Notes under the pieces: model-generated
Seen by the model: only the letters and a program-made list of their open reading frames with translations
Told to the model about the DNA's origin: nothing
The model's database searches: none
Shown: piece by piece, positions 51,769 through 62,548 of the stretch
Layout of the letters: every line of letters starts with the position of its first letter
Position numbering within the stretch: position 1 is the first letter of the stretch
From: Glossina fuscipes
Lineage: Eukaryota > Arthropoda > Insecta > Diptera > Glossinidae
Assembly (NCBI RefSeq): GCF_014805625.2
Contig: NW_023998455.1
Span: forward strand, 8,497,005 to 8,561,004
Length of the DNA: 64,000 bases
Direction: 5' to 3'
Translations under genes and position numbers: made by a program

Positions 51769-53104
51769 TAACGAAGAAATAAATATTTAGGTTTCCACAG
51801 CTTGAGACGAATGGTTGGCTGAAGACTTTCAATCAACCGACAAAACCCTGACATCAATCATCATTCACTTGCATTTCGTTTATTTCGTTTTTGTTCATTT
51901 CTTTTTTTTATTTTTTTTTTACTAACAAACCGTTAAAAACAAACAACCAACTGATGTTAACAGTAAGAATGATAATAATAACAACAACCATAACAATAAC
52001 AAAGGGGCTTTTAATACCACTGTTGCTACTACTGACTGTTGTTGCTCTTCATCTGTGATGCCCGCTGGTTTTAAGTCCTTCGAGACCAATAAAGTGTTCA
52101 GACTCAGAAACATAGTACCATGTTATGGCAGCTTATAAAATGTTTGAGCTTTTTGTAATTCTTATTGTTTTTCTCTTCACTTAAACATTTGACAATTTAA
52201 ACCATGCCATCGATACATATATACATACATACAACGTATTCAATGCAGTCGACAACAAATAATCCTTTGCTTGATTTACTGGGCTATTCTCTTTACGTAT
52301 TCATGCATTTCGCTAACATATGCGCAGCGCGATCAAACGTACACTTGTCAATGCTCGTATCAAAAGGTAGAAATGTGTGACGAACGTGTGATGACAATTC
52401 GTATGCAAAGTGCAATTATTACACGTCGTCGTATATGCGCCCAATCCTGCTACTTCGTTATTTATATATTTTTTTTTTATATTTTCTCTTCTGAAAAGAA
52501 AAGTTGTATGTATTTCGTGGGTAGGTAACTGAAAACGAAGAGAACGTTTTTTATTTTCGTTATACGCTTTACCAAAAAGGTGACCCACCGAAGGTGTGGA
52601 AGGCGTTCTGCAATCCAGGTCTAAGGCCAGCTCTAAAAGCCGGTCTTAATACTACAAATTTCATAATATCTTCCTTTTTTCTTCCTACACAGTAAATAGT
52701 AAACAGTGAGGCCGATACCGATGGATACCATTGAAGAATAAAACAAAAAATAGGTCAATAAATCCACAAAAATTTTAATAACGTCACTTGCGTTCTTTTC
52801 ATAGTATTGGAGAACCTCAATATTCTTTGTTGATTGAACAGGAAAAGCTATCGTTTAATCGATCCTGGTTCCGTGTTTCTGTCTCTTGGTTTCTCCTTAC
52901 CTCTTTCTAATGGATGCCTGTTGCATGTATAGGGGATATGCCCAGAGTGACGAGTCATTTTAATAAAACAATTTGCGCGAAAGATATTATCATCTTCTCC
53001 GCCGCAAACAACAATTTGCCGATATTTGTTAGACGGGGTTGTGAAGTATCTTGAGAATTATCTTCAAGAGTCCATAATTCGATTAGAAAGACATATCTGA
53101 CAGC

Positions 53105-53395
53105 GTAAAGGTCCCTAAAGGCAATCTATTCATTATTTTGCGTGCAACTTAGAACATGAGAAAGCTGCTTATCAAATGTGCCCGAAAGGGTGCAGCGCTT
53201 ACTCACGGAGAGGAGCAGGAACATCGCATCGCAATCGCATAAATTGAAATCCGAATTGCTATCCCAGCCACATTACTCCACAGATCTATCTCCCCACGAC
53301 TACTAGCTGTTTGCAAGTCGGAAAAAGACGACCTAGAAAACAGGTGTGAACCCAATGATGAAATCATTGCGGATTTCCAATTATGTAATATGTAA
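53105..53395 (+). pseudogene. mariner-type transposase fossil
   Basis: Three reading frames together give ordered mariner motifs. Pro-Lys-Gly-Asn-Leu-Phe-Ile-Ile and Asn-Met-Arg-Lys-Leu come first (53113-53170), matching the end of the DNA-binding half. Arg-Leu-Leu-Thr and Glu-Glu-Gln-Glu-His-Arg follow (53195-53229). Then, without the roughly 100 intervening residues, come His-Tyr-Ser-Thr-Asp-Leu-Ser-Pro-His-Asp-Tyr, a stop, and Leu-Phe-Ala-Ser (53270-53318), the block with the last catalytic Asp. Asn-Asp-Glu-Ile-Ile-Ala-Asp ends it (53352-53372). The two earlier catalytic acids fall in the deletion, so it is inactive. Terminal repeats are not recognisable. Confidence 0.8.
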
Positions 53396-53399
53396 CAAA

Positions 53400-54000
53400 A
53401 GGTTTACCCTACCCCCCGTTCTAATCAGTAATCGATATGTTTGCCAAACTATTGTTACTACTCAAAAGACGACTAATATTTACATTTAATTTAAGTCGTA
53501 AGAAAATATTGAAGAATTGGAAGAAGCTGTAAGTCATTCAAAGAAGTAATTAGGGACCATTTTAACGCTTTCTGGTCACCTCAATCATGTCCCTACAAAA
53601 TTTATAATAAGCGTAAATATTAGTTTCGATTGGAAAGTTTTAAGCACAACTTTTTTTTTCTTAAAACATACTAAGCAGAAGTAAATAACATCAACAACAA
53701 GTAACGTGCATTCGCAAGCATAAAGCTTACAAACGCCACTGGTAACACTTATTTATATTTGTATATAAGTAATAAAATGCATTTGTAAGCCATCTCTCTG
53801 GACCACCTTAACCTACAAGTTGACAATTTTTTCCAATGAGCCCAAAAAAAAACAACAACAACAAAATCCAACTTTTCGAATACTAACTCATATTGATTGA
53901 CAGTTGAATTGAAAAGCATTGATGACATTTTTTACCTTATGTGATTGCTACAAAGTTTAACTAAATGAGAATTCAATCCGACAGACACATTAATGCATTA
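53400..54000. other. Non-coding tract, nothing recognised
   Basis: Smooth AT-rich sequence with one CAACAACAAC run at 53848-53866. No gene or mobile element recognised. Confidence 0.5.
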
Positions 54001-54008
54001 TTTTATAG

Positions 54009-54191
54009 ATGTGGAAAGGCGAATATGCGATTTTCTTTAGTAATATGCAAACAATTGCGGAAACATTAGAGCGAAAAGGAGCATTTTATGAGAAGCACAA
54101 GCTCAAGAACGAGTTGCTGCTACAAAGCTGCGATGAAACGCCATTTCAACAGAAATCGGCTAAAGAATTTTTAAAAGTAGTAACGATATGA
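54009..54191 (+). CDS. Orphan exon-like open frame (doubtful)
   Basis: Sixty codons start at an ATG that directly follows ATTATTTTATAG, a fair splice-acceptor sequence, and end at a TGA. A GTAGTA donor-like word lies near the end (54176). Composition is protein-like: charged, low in repeats, rich in Lys and Glu, with an amphipathic Ala-Glu-Thr-Leu-Glu-Arg-Lys stretch. This contrasts with the repeat-driven frames around it. I recognise no family. It could be an unrecognised exon, a fossil of a mobile element, or chance. Confidence 0.22.
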   Translation: MWKGEYAIFFSNMQTIAETLERKGAFYEKHKLKNELLLQSCDETPFQQKSAKEFLKVVTI

Positions 54192-54780
54192 AAGGAAACA
54201 CTGTTTTTTTTTTTTTAACCTTGCGCAGGCCTATCAATCGATACAAAATTGGAAATTCCGTCCTTTTCTTCATACTATTAAAAATATTATTAATAATGAC
54301 AATGAGCAACAATGTACGCAGTGTACACAAGTGGATGTTAATCAGTTGTTTCTTTCTGTGTTTTCTTTTTGGTACATGTCTCTTCTAAAATTTCTACTAA
54401 CTGGATGCAATTTTACAAATTCATCGAACCGTGAGCAGAAGCGACAATAACAATTGCACTACTTTTATACGAGGTGCTCTCGAGTTGCAAGTCAGTAAAA
54501 CGTAAACGTACTGAAAAACAAGAAGAGAGTAACAAAGTCGAGAACAGAACATAAATTTAAAAAAAAGAAAAGGAAAGAAAAGAAAAGAAAAGAGGTGAAG
54601 AGGGAAGACTGGAGAAGAATGGGAAAGAAAAAACGAATTAAAAAGATAAGTAAACAGAAATATTGTTGAATGCTGACCACATCATACAAATAGGAACGAT
54701 AGCCACAATAGTGAATGGTTAGCTAGCTGGTAGCTGATATATTTCACGATTGTATTAACATTTCGATAACATTCTTATTA
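54190..54780. other. Non-coding tract, A-rich centre
   Basis: Holds an AAAGAAAAGAAAAG-type purine tract at 54560-54595. No gene recognised. Confidence 0.5.
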
Positions 54781-54786
54781 CTAATT

Positions 54787-54945
54787 TAGATGGAGAAAGA
54801 CGAAAGTCTTAAAGCACTAGGACCTGCGACTGACGGCTTTATTGAAAACTCTACCGCACTTGAAATTTGAACATACGACCATTGAGCTTTTAGTCGAAAT
54901 TCTTTGCCTATTCGACCACGCAGACGGATTTCGGTGCCGCGATTT
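54787..54945 (-). mobile_element. tRNA-derived SINE, family B, copy 3 (best preserved)
   Basis: On the minus strand: GCGTGGTCGAATAGGCAAAG (box A zone of a Leu/Ser-type tRNA), CGACTAAAAGCTCAATGGTC, then GTATGTTCAAATTTC (box B), AGTGCGGTAGAG, CAATAAAGCCGTCAG and TGCTTTAAGACTTTCGTC. The head layout supports a type II tRNA origin. Blocks after box B match copies at 24.67 and 33.18 kb. No A tail is visible. All three B copies point the same way. Confidence 0.7.
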
Positions 54946-55265
54946 ACAAGTTATTGACAAAAATATAAGATTCATCCGATAATATGAAAATCGTAATAAC
55001 AGAGGTTTGTCTGATGATTTGAGTTAAAATTGAAAATTATTTCATTAACTAAACCAACAAATTAGTTTATCTTTCGCAAGAAACCGAGGGTCAACAGTTT
55101 CAGCTGTTTGTGCTTAATCCATTATTAATTCTAGGACTTATATCTTTAGCCTAAATAAAGGATAACTCAATGAATTCATTATTCGTTTTTTCATAAGTGT
55201 CTTAACTAAATACACACTTTTTCGTACTACTCGTGCACGCGTTGCTAAACGATCTCCGTATATGT

Positions 55266-55273
55266 TATATAAA
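55266..55273 (+). promoter_or_regulatory. Possible TATA box of the CUB gene
   Basis: TATATAAA lies 242 bp upstream of the start codon. No TCAGT initiator lies 30 bp downstream, and a short upstream frame would begin at the ATG near 55320. A TCAGT initiator-like word at 55491 is an alternative start point only 22 bp before the coding ATG. Neither is firm. Confidence 0.28.
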
Positions 55274-55514
55274 TTAAGGCAACACTTGTAAAGCAAACTT
55301 TTCTCGAAGTGAGACAAAGATGAAAGTGAAGGTTATCCATTTCACTTTATATACATAGCATAACAAAAGCAATTAATGCTCTAATTAATCCATTAGTAAA
55401 TAGTAGAAACGTTTAGAAAGAAACCATTATAAGAAGCTATTACTATTAAGATACCTAGACATTAGTGGTCCACTACAGAGATACAATTAGTCAGTAGCAA
55501 AACTTCCGTTAACA

Positions 55515-58373
55515 ATGACACTATGCAACGGTGTATGGATTTCCATGTTAGTTTGCTTTTGGTCTCAAGTGATTAGTGTATATCATAGTGATTTTGTCAC
55601 TATAAGAATGAAAATGAATCTATTAAAATTAGACGATAGACGTGACAATAACGTGGATATTTTAAAGTGCGATAGTAAGTCGAAGCGATCGTTTCAACTA
55701 AGATTTCAACCCCATGACACAATGCCGCGTTTATTTTGGCATAAATTAGAACAAAAACAAGAAACAACACCAACTGTCACGGAAATGGAAATGGAAACTC
55801 CACCGGCAACCTTAACATCGGAACAGGAAGCGATCACCATGCCAATGGAAGAAATGTCGTCTGCCAGTAATGATTTGCCTACATCCGATACAACAACAAC
55901 AACAACAACAACAACAGTGACAACCACGAGCACTTCTTTTAATTCGACGATCATCGCATCGCAACCTCCATCGATTCCGGCAACTTTTACTACTATTATG
56001 AAACCAACACCCGGGTTGTCTACCAAATGGACTGAAAAAGTGAAAAATCTCTTCTTTGGTTCCCCGGGCCAAATCCATCTTCTACAAAAGCACGGTGACA
56101 GTAGCGGCAAAATTAGAAGTAAAGGATTTCTCAGCTTATTTGAGGTGATTAAATTTGATAACAGCAAATGTAACGTGTCGACGGGCGAAATACGCTCAAT
56201 GGAAGGTGTATGTTATCACGAATTTGAATGCAAGACTTTCGGGGGCATAGCTACTGAACGTTGCGCTGATGGTGCTGGGGTTTGTTGTATATGTAAGTAA
56301 ACCGTAAATTGCTTTTAGAAAAACTATCTTCTTCCTGTCATTTAAATTTAGTCCTTACTGGTTGCGGTGATACGACTGATCAACCGATAGCATACTTTGA
56401 AAGTCCCAAGTATCCTCAACCAGTTCACGAAATGCTTATCTGTGTCCTCATTATAAATTTGCGCAAAAATGTTCAACAGTTGCGTTTGGATTTCTTAACA
56501 TTTGAGGTCTGCCCGTCATTTCCTACAGTCAACTTTTGTCCTTCATTCAAAGCTTTGTTTTTCAGCTTAGCCGTCCAACCGATGGTGATTGTCTAGAGGA
56601 TCAATTTACCATTTCTGGTCAAAACATTAACTTCGAAGTGCCTACTTTGTGCGGTGTTAATACCGGTCATCACAGTAAGTAAATTTAAGCAATGGGGCCA
56701 TATGACCGATGCTCATCATCTCGATAATTTTACTCAAAAATACATTGAAAGTTTATGCTGGTTTTGATTTTCTTACCCGAAAGATAGCAAGCTCTCTCTA
56801 TGTTAAATCCGATAGTAATTTTTAAATGTTTTCTATTGTTACTTATTATTGTGATTTCAGTCAAGTTTCTTAGACGCTATAGACGCTTTATTTTCAACGA
56901 AATACTAATTAGTTAATTTTTTTTGAATTGTCCTTCAGTTTATCTTCACGTTAGTAGTAGCCTGGATGGAAAAATCTACTTATCTTTTCTTGCAAAAGTT
57001 CCATCAGGAGCGAGAATATTCAATATAAAAATTTCTCAGGTAAGAACAATAATAATTAAAAAAGTCATCAATGCGCACTTGAAACTTTACTGAACTTACT
57101 TACATCATTTATTTGATAACAAAAATTTCAAGTCATACCAATAATATTATATAATCCTGTAATGCTAATGGAAATGGGAAAACCTATGAAAATCATCAAT
57201 TTCCTTTTTGTAAAGCTAAGGGTTAATGAGTCGCCTGCTTTCTGCTTATAAACCACAAAGTTGCCGCATAGACGAGTAAATCAGTGTCGCGACAACCAAG
57301 TTGATTTTCACGGATTCGTTCAAGTGCAGTGGATCATACTTGGCGTTAGCTACACTGACCGCTCCGCACCGATTCTCCTCTAGGCTGCGGCCAGTTTCCA
57401 TTTGTTTTTCCTTCTTCACTTCCTCCTGACCACACGTACAAGGGCATCTCCTGAGAAAGCTAAGCTTTTCTATCTTAATTTATTACAAATTTTTTTTTTT
57501 TTTTTGCTTTGGAAGATCTTTAAATGCAACACTGCTTGAAACTTATTAAGAACGTAATTTCTTCTGGCTTTCCTTTGCGGCAAATTTGCCTATGTTTCCT
57601 TTACATTTGATTGTGACGGATTTGTGTACATAAACGTTAATCAATATGACTTTGAATTTTGTAACAGTTGGAACCCAGGGATAATATAGCACCCGATGGC
57701 TGCTTACAGTACTATACAGAATCGGAAGGCATTGTAAAATCATTCAATTATGACATTGAGTCTACAGCAGTTGCCAATAAAGAAGCCACTTATTTAGTAA
57801 GCCTTAAAAAGTTTTATTTAGTTTTTAGATACTCTTCCGTTAGTTGCTTTATAATCATTTAGAATAATCTCAACTACGTGATTTGTATCAAACGATCGAA
57901 AAACTCATGCACGGTTAACTATGTGGTGGAACGCGGTGTGGATATTCGCGGCAACGGAGAGCAAATGGATTTTCAAATTCTTAATAAAGATGAAGGTTTT
58001 AAAGGAAAAATTTAAGAAAAAATATTATATTTTCTCATCAAATTCTTTTTTTTGTTTTTTTTTTTTTTTATTTTTTGTTTGTTTGTTTGTTTGTTTGTAT
58101 GCGCGTCTTATTCGTGTATTAGATGAAAACGATTTAGTGCCCGATGGGCAGGCTGGCGCTGGCATCTTCAATTGTCCCTATGACTTCATAGCCATCAATC
58201 AGGTGCGCCTTTGCGGTGAACGTTTTAATGATGGTACGGATAATGAAGACTTCACCATGAATGCGCTGGTAAGAGATGTCGCGGCGGGACCAATTATATT
58301 GCCCTTTCGCAGTGATAACATGTATGTGGGCCGTGGCTTTCGTTTGGCTTACAAACAGGAATTGTGCACTTAA
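55515..58373 (+). CDS. Secreted insect CUB-domain protein, seven coding exons
   Basis: Coding exons: 55515-56292, 56352-56506, 56566-56674, 56939-57039, 57668-57796, 57863-57995 and 58123-58373 (stop TAA at 58371). All introns are GT-AG and the joined frame is open for 551 residues. Residues 1-21 form a signal peptide. A Lys-Ser-Lys-Arg site (55-58) could be cut by a proprotein convertase. Residues 75-205 are Thr/Ser/Pro-rich with nine Thr in a row (126-134), a likely O-glycosylated stem. A six-Cys module follows (Cys 219, 233, 239, 250, 257, 258; Gly-Val-Cys and Gly-Val-Cys-Cys). CUB1 spans about 264-381 with four Cys (264, 290, 320, 340) and the Leu-Arg-Leu-Asp-Phe-Leu core. CUB2 spans about 393-551 (Gly-Cys-Leu-Gln-Tyr-Tyr start, Gly-Phe-Arg-Leu-Ala-Tyr end; Cys 393, 432, 440, 486, 499, 550). 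This layout is known from uncharacterised insect CUB proteins. The ligand is unknown; an extracellular binding role is inferred. The start is the first ATG giving a signal peptide (context AACAATGA). Confidence 0.93.
56293..56351 (+). other. Intron 1 of the CUB gene, with decoy acceptor
   Basis: This 59-bp intron has donor GTAAGTAA and acceptor ATTTAG at 56351. An earlier acceptor-like TTTTAG ends at 56318, but using it would create an immediate in-frame stop, so the second AG is chosen. That choice also restores the conserved Leu-Thr-Gly-Cys-Gly start of CUB1. Confidence 0.88.
57263..57466 (+). mobile_element. tRNA-derived SINE, family A, copy 4, inside intron 4
   Basis: It lies in intron 4 (57040-57667), the largest intron of the CUB gene, in the gene's own orientation. 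Blocks shared with copy 1 are GCCGCATAGACGAGTAAAT, GTGTCGCG, a decayed box B (GATTCGTTCAAGTGCAGTG), CATACTTGG, TTTTCCTTCTTC and ACAAGGGCATCTCCTGAG. There is no A tail. The insertion explains why this intron is about ten times longer than most of its neighbours. Confidence 0.72.
58066..58099. repeat. T run and (GTTT)n at the end of intron 6
   Basis: Long T runs followed by five or six GTTT units, ending 24 bp before the exon 7 acceptor TGTATTAG (58122). The repeat supplies most of the polypyrimidine tract, so length variation could affect splicing. Confidence 0.85.
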
Positions 58374-58404
58374 CATTTTTTACAGTTACAACGAATGAAA
58401 TTTT

Positions 58405-58410
58405 ATTAAA
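58405..58410 (+). terminator. ATTAAA poly(A) signal variant of the CUB gene
   Basis: ATTAAA lies 32 bp after the stop codon, followed by A-rich sequence. A canonical AATAAA occurs at 58782-58787. Which one is used cannot be told from sequence; the first would leave a very short 3'UTR. Confidence 0.4.
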
Positions 58411-58439
58411 AAAAAGATAAAAACTAAAAAAAAAAAAAA

Positions 58440-60180
58440 AAGGAAAAAAAACTAACAAAAAGTTCGCGTTTGCATTTCGCATTTATTGTGTTTATGGTTT
58501 TTGGCACTGATGAGGCCAAAGCGAAATTGTGGATGATGTTATGGAGGTTTTCCACTTGTTCCAGTTACGCTGATTTACCTCTAATCCCCGTCACGCGATC
58601 ATGGGAATCGCAACATGTGTTTATTTCTCTGTCTCTCTGCCTATTCTTTTCCGCTTAATCTGTGTGAGCGGCAAAGAAAGACTAACGTTTGTCATACAGT
58701 TCCTCATTCAATTCATTTGCCTTTAATCCTTGCATTTATAATTCCAACCAAATGAGAACAAAGATTCCCATCTGCATATTAAATAAATCGGCAAAAAAAA
58801 AAAAAAAAAAAAAACAAATACAAAAATACAAAAAAAAAAAAGAAACATATTAAAAATGCATGACTTTCTGGCATAAGCAAAACGAAAATCCTAGGTCGTC
58901 GCCCAAAATTGTGTTTGAAGCGTTGTTTGATTTGATTTTTCGCCACAACATAAACCATATCAACGGTGCCACCCACATACACTTAACAAACAAAAAAAAT
59001 AAAAAAAAAAAAACAAAAAATGAAAACGACAACAACAGTAACAAAGGTATCATTTCGTATTCAATGTTTGATAGCTACAGCAGACAAACACCCTCACTTT
59101 GAATATTTTATGCTTGTAAATATATGCATATAAGCAGACTGTTGGTATATACATTACCATAACTGTGTTTTCTCGATCTCTTAGTAACCGATTAACGGAT
59201 TTGTATTCCAACTCTAACTATCACCTTAAAAGTTCGCAGTTCACTGTTGACAGGTTTCTTAGTTGTTCGTTTCTTTTTTCATTTTCAGTGTCTTTTCTGT
59301 TAATTCTCAATTCAGTTGTTAGTCGCAAAGTACAAAGCAACAAAAAGATCTATGACGAAATTGATTGTATTTCTTCAAAACGTTTGACTTGATTGCTTTT
59401 GCTTTTTGCTCATTCTTTTATTTCACTAAAATACATTTTATGAAAATTTTCATTTTTAAGCCCACGCCTATGCATATACATTTTGTTTTCGTTGATTTAT
59501 GTATTTTATGTATGTAACCCTTGTCATCTTAGCGGTGCTTTTTTACATGGCTAATGAATGACATTTGCATATCAATTGCTATCTGCTGCAGTTAACGGAT
59601 GTTGTGTGAAATACATTTGGTTAAGATGCGATATGACGCTAAAGGGAAAAAAGTGTCATCAGTTACTTTACATCGTACCATGTGCAGCTCTCGCCCAAAA
59701 TCTGACATAAACATGTCGGTCTTATTATATCATACAATACTCGAGTTCCGAGCGATGAACTCGTGATATGTAAATTCTGAACTGTTTTAGCAACATTTTC
59801 TGAGAGGTTCCTCATTAATATTCTTTCCCCATAGTTTTAGTCTTGCTTGTGGATACGCCTCATGAAACGATGAGATGTGACAACTTGAAACACAAATAAA
59901 GCCAAGTGTCCTATAAAAGTTGCAAAAACTATCATAGCATAGTTTGAGGCAAAATTTGTTCCAAATGCATTCCTGTTAGGCAGAACTACAGAGCTCTTCA
60001 CAAGTCATACATGATTTGTTCACTGGCGCATTGCACTTCCTTCCTTAGTTGGCTCATTTCAATATCCACAATTACCCATCGGGTATTCCATGGAAAGTTG
60101 TAGCAATAGAGTTGAACTTAATAAAGCTTTCGATGTCGAAAAGACAAGAGGACAAGCTACAATCCCTTAAACTTGGGATG
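58440..60180. other. 3' flank of the CUB gene, non-coding
   Basis: A-rich runs at 58794-58814, 58830-58843 and 58990-59020. No further gene recognised; open frames are A/T-run translations. Part of it may be 3'UTR if the distal poly(A) site is used. Confidence 0.5.
58782..58787 (+). terminator. AATAAA poly(A) signal, likely distal site
   Basis: Canonical AATAAA 409 bp past the stop codon, followed within about 10 bp by a long A run (58794-58814) that may be genomic rather than a tail. Confidence 0.4.
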
Positions 60181-60189
60181 GAAAACAAT

Positions 60190-60349
60190 GCCGCAATACC
60201 GTTATCACAGCTACCAGGTCGGTGTTCATGGATTCAAATCAATTGCAGCGAGCACTTAATTGATGAAGGCACTCACGAGTGTGCGGGTCACCTCTATTCC
60301 TTTCTATCTTTCCCTGTGATCGATTATAACAAAAAAAAAAAAAAAAAAA
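60190..60349 (+). mobile_element. Possible SINE family A, copy 5
   Basis: A box B-like GGATTCAAATC is followed by GCAGCGAGCAC, a pyrimidine stretch CTATTCCTTTCTATCTTTCC, and a 3' end CCCTGTGATCGATTATAAC that resembles the end of copy 3. It closes with 19 A (60331-60349). The head is poorly matched and the body is shorter, so this is a tentative assignment. The intact A tail would suggest a younger insertion. Confidence 0.4.
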
Positions 60350-62504
60350 GAGTGCATTATTCCCACTCGATTCTAAGCAACGCCTATAGAGGCAATTTCC
60401 GATGAGTATTAAGCAGTACCAAAACATCCCGATCCAAGCAGTCGTTCCAATTCTTGCAAACCTCTTGCCATAATCGCGATGGCAATAGGTTAGATAGATA
60501 GTCTCCTTTATTAAAAGCGCACCCAAACCAATAAAAGAATTATTATTTTCCAACTGTTTAGCTTCGTTTAGTCCATACGTAACGTACGAGATGTTTTTGA
60601 TTATTATTATTATTAATATTTATTTGTAATAAGTTTTTTTCCTCCTAAAAAACTCTTCACCTTCGAATATGTATCGATTATAAAAAACCATTTAAATGAA
60701 AAAGGAGTAGAAATGAAAAGAAAATTAGAAAAAAAATACTGCTCTTTAAAATAAAATTAAAAAAAAAAAAAAAAATAGCTGCCAATAACGCAAACATTCT
60801 AATGCAATAAATTCGATTGCATAAAGCTTACGAAAAACGAAACCTACATTTAGTTTATGATCTGCAATAACAAAAGCAAAACAACATCGACTGCCATAAC
60901 ATCGATGAATGGTATAAGCATGAATAAATATGTAATAAATGCGCAGCGCCAAACCGTGCCTGGCAACGCCCTCTGCGACAGTTACATTTTGAAAGCAATA
61001 AATGGAAAAAAGGTAAAATGAAGAAACACCATTTTTTCTTTTGTTTCTGTTTTTTTTTTTTTTCTTTTTTTTTTGTAAGTATCGTTGATATCGATGTCAA
61101 TGCTGATGACGATGGTGGTGGTGATGAAGTTAAAACAAGAAAAGGTTGAAGTTGTTTATGAAGCGCTAAACTTATAAAAACAAAGGAGGAGGCGGAGGGG
61201 AAGAGTATAGCGGCAATTAATAGATCAAAGAATTTTATTATTTGCATTTTTTTAAGATTTTCTTAGAAGAAAGATTCCAAAGATAAGAGTTTCGTTTACT
61301 TCGCTGACAAAAAAAAAAAATGTAATTATAAAATTGTAAATAGCATAAATGCCAAAACAACAACATAAAAATGAAAATTGTTAAGACGTCATTTTTAATC
61401 GTTGTATTATTAGGAGCGCATTTTTATTGAAAATCGATGTTAATCAGACGTCGCTAGACAATTGAATGTTAAATATAATAAGTTTTTCCAACACAAATCT
61501 GAATCAAGACTGATAACATTTTTGGATATCAAATGCAAAGTAATTGGCGTAGTGCTGTTAATTTGAAGATAACGATGTAGTTAGGAAGCAAGAGAATTTC
61601 TCTTAAGAACTTTAAATGGTGTTAACGCTACTACCAGCACTGGCGCTACTGTTACTCCGTCATATTCGTTGTTGACGATTGCCAACGAATTAAAATAAAT
61701 TATTTAGGACTCGCAGTAAACCAAAAAAAGAAGAAAAAAAAAAGTGAAAAGCAAGACAACGTCATGTCGAGTTTGAAAGCGACCATTAGTCCGCGATTTA
61801 GTTAAGTTTTTGAAGCTTAATTCGACCAAAAAGGAAAAACAGTTTTCAATTGCGTCGAGAAAACGTAGAGCATGTGACGCAAGTTGTGTAAAACGATTTA
61901 TGCTAACAAGGCGGAAATTTTAAAATAGTTTTTTTTTTTTTTGCCTCTAGAATAAATCTCTCATTTAACAAAGACTTTGCAAAAGTCAAATATTTTTTCT
62001 TTTGTGGTTATTAGCAAGAAAAACAAAAAAAAGGAAAAAATTGAAACAATGTTCGGCCTATTGTCTTGATTTCGTACTTAACATTTTAAATTATTGTTTT
62101 TTATTTCAATCTATAAATTTTTTTTAATTTTTGCTTTAGTCTCTGCCATCATAAAATCATTGACATTTTCCTATGTGTTGACGTTATTATAAAGGAAAAA
62201 TAACAATTCCTATATTTAAATATAGACGCGCCCTTGTTAGTCTTCTTTAATCAGAGATAGACTTAAACGCATACACATACATACACACATACATAGTCCA
62301 CACAATTGCAAGCTTCTCATAAACGATGACGTCTTTCTTTCGTTACAACATTTGTTCTTGTTTGTGTATTTTGTGCGCTTATATTAAATTTATTTAGAAG
62401 AAACCCCACCCTGCGTATGAATTCCAATTACACACTTATTTTGTTGCGAAGAAAACAAAAGCAAGTGAATGAGTGAGCGATATATGCGATATGTGCGTCT
62501 GATA

Positions 62505-62548
<44 letters not shown>

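Larger units (their letters stand above)
51055..53100. other. Microsatellite-rich, then smooth non-coding tract
   Basis: CA repeats, poly(A) at 51624-51640, and T runs at 51902-51920 and 52470-52478. From 52.6 kb the texture is smooth. No gene recognised. Confidence 0.5.

Noticed and set aside
55706..56167. 153-codon open frame antisense to exon 1 of the CUB gene
   Set aside because: It is a shadow of the Thr-rich coding exon: ACA/ACC codons read backwards give poly-Val/Cys. No own motif.
56309..56351. Upstream extension of exon 2 through the first AG in intron 1
   Set aside because: Joining at 56318 makes an in-frame stop at once; the later acceptor at 56351 keeps the frame and the CUB1 start.
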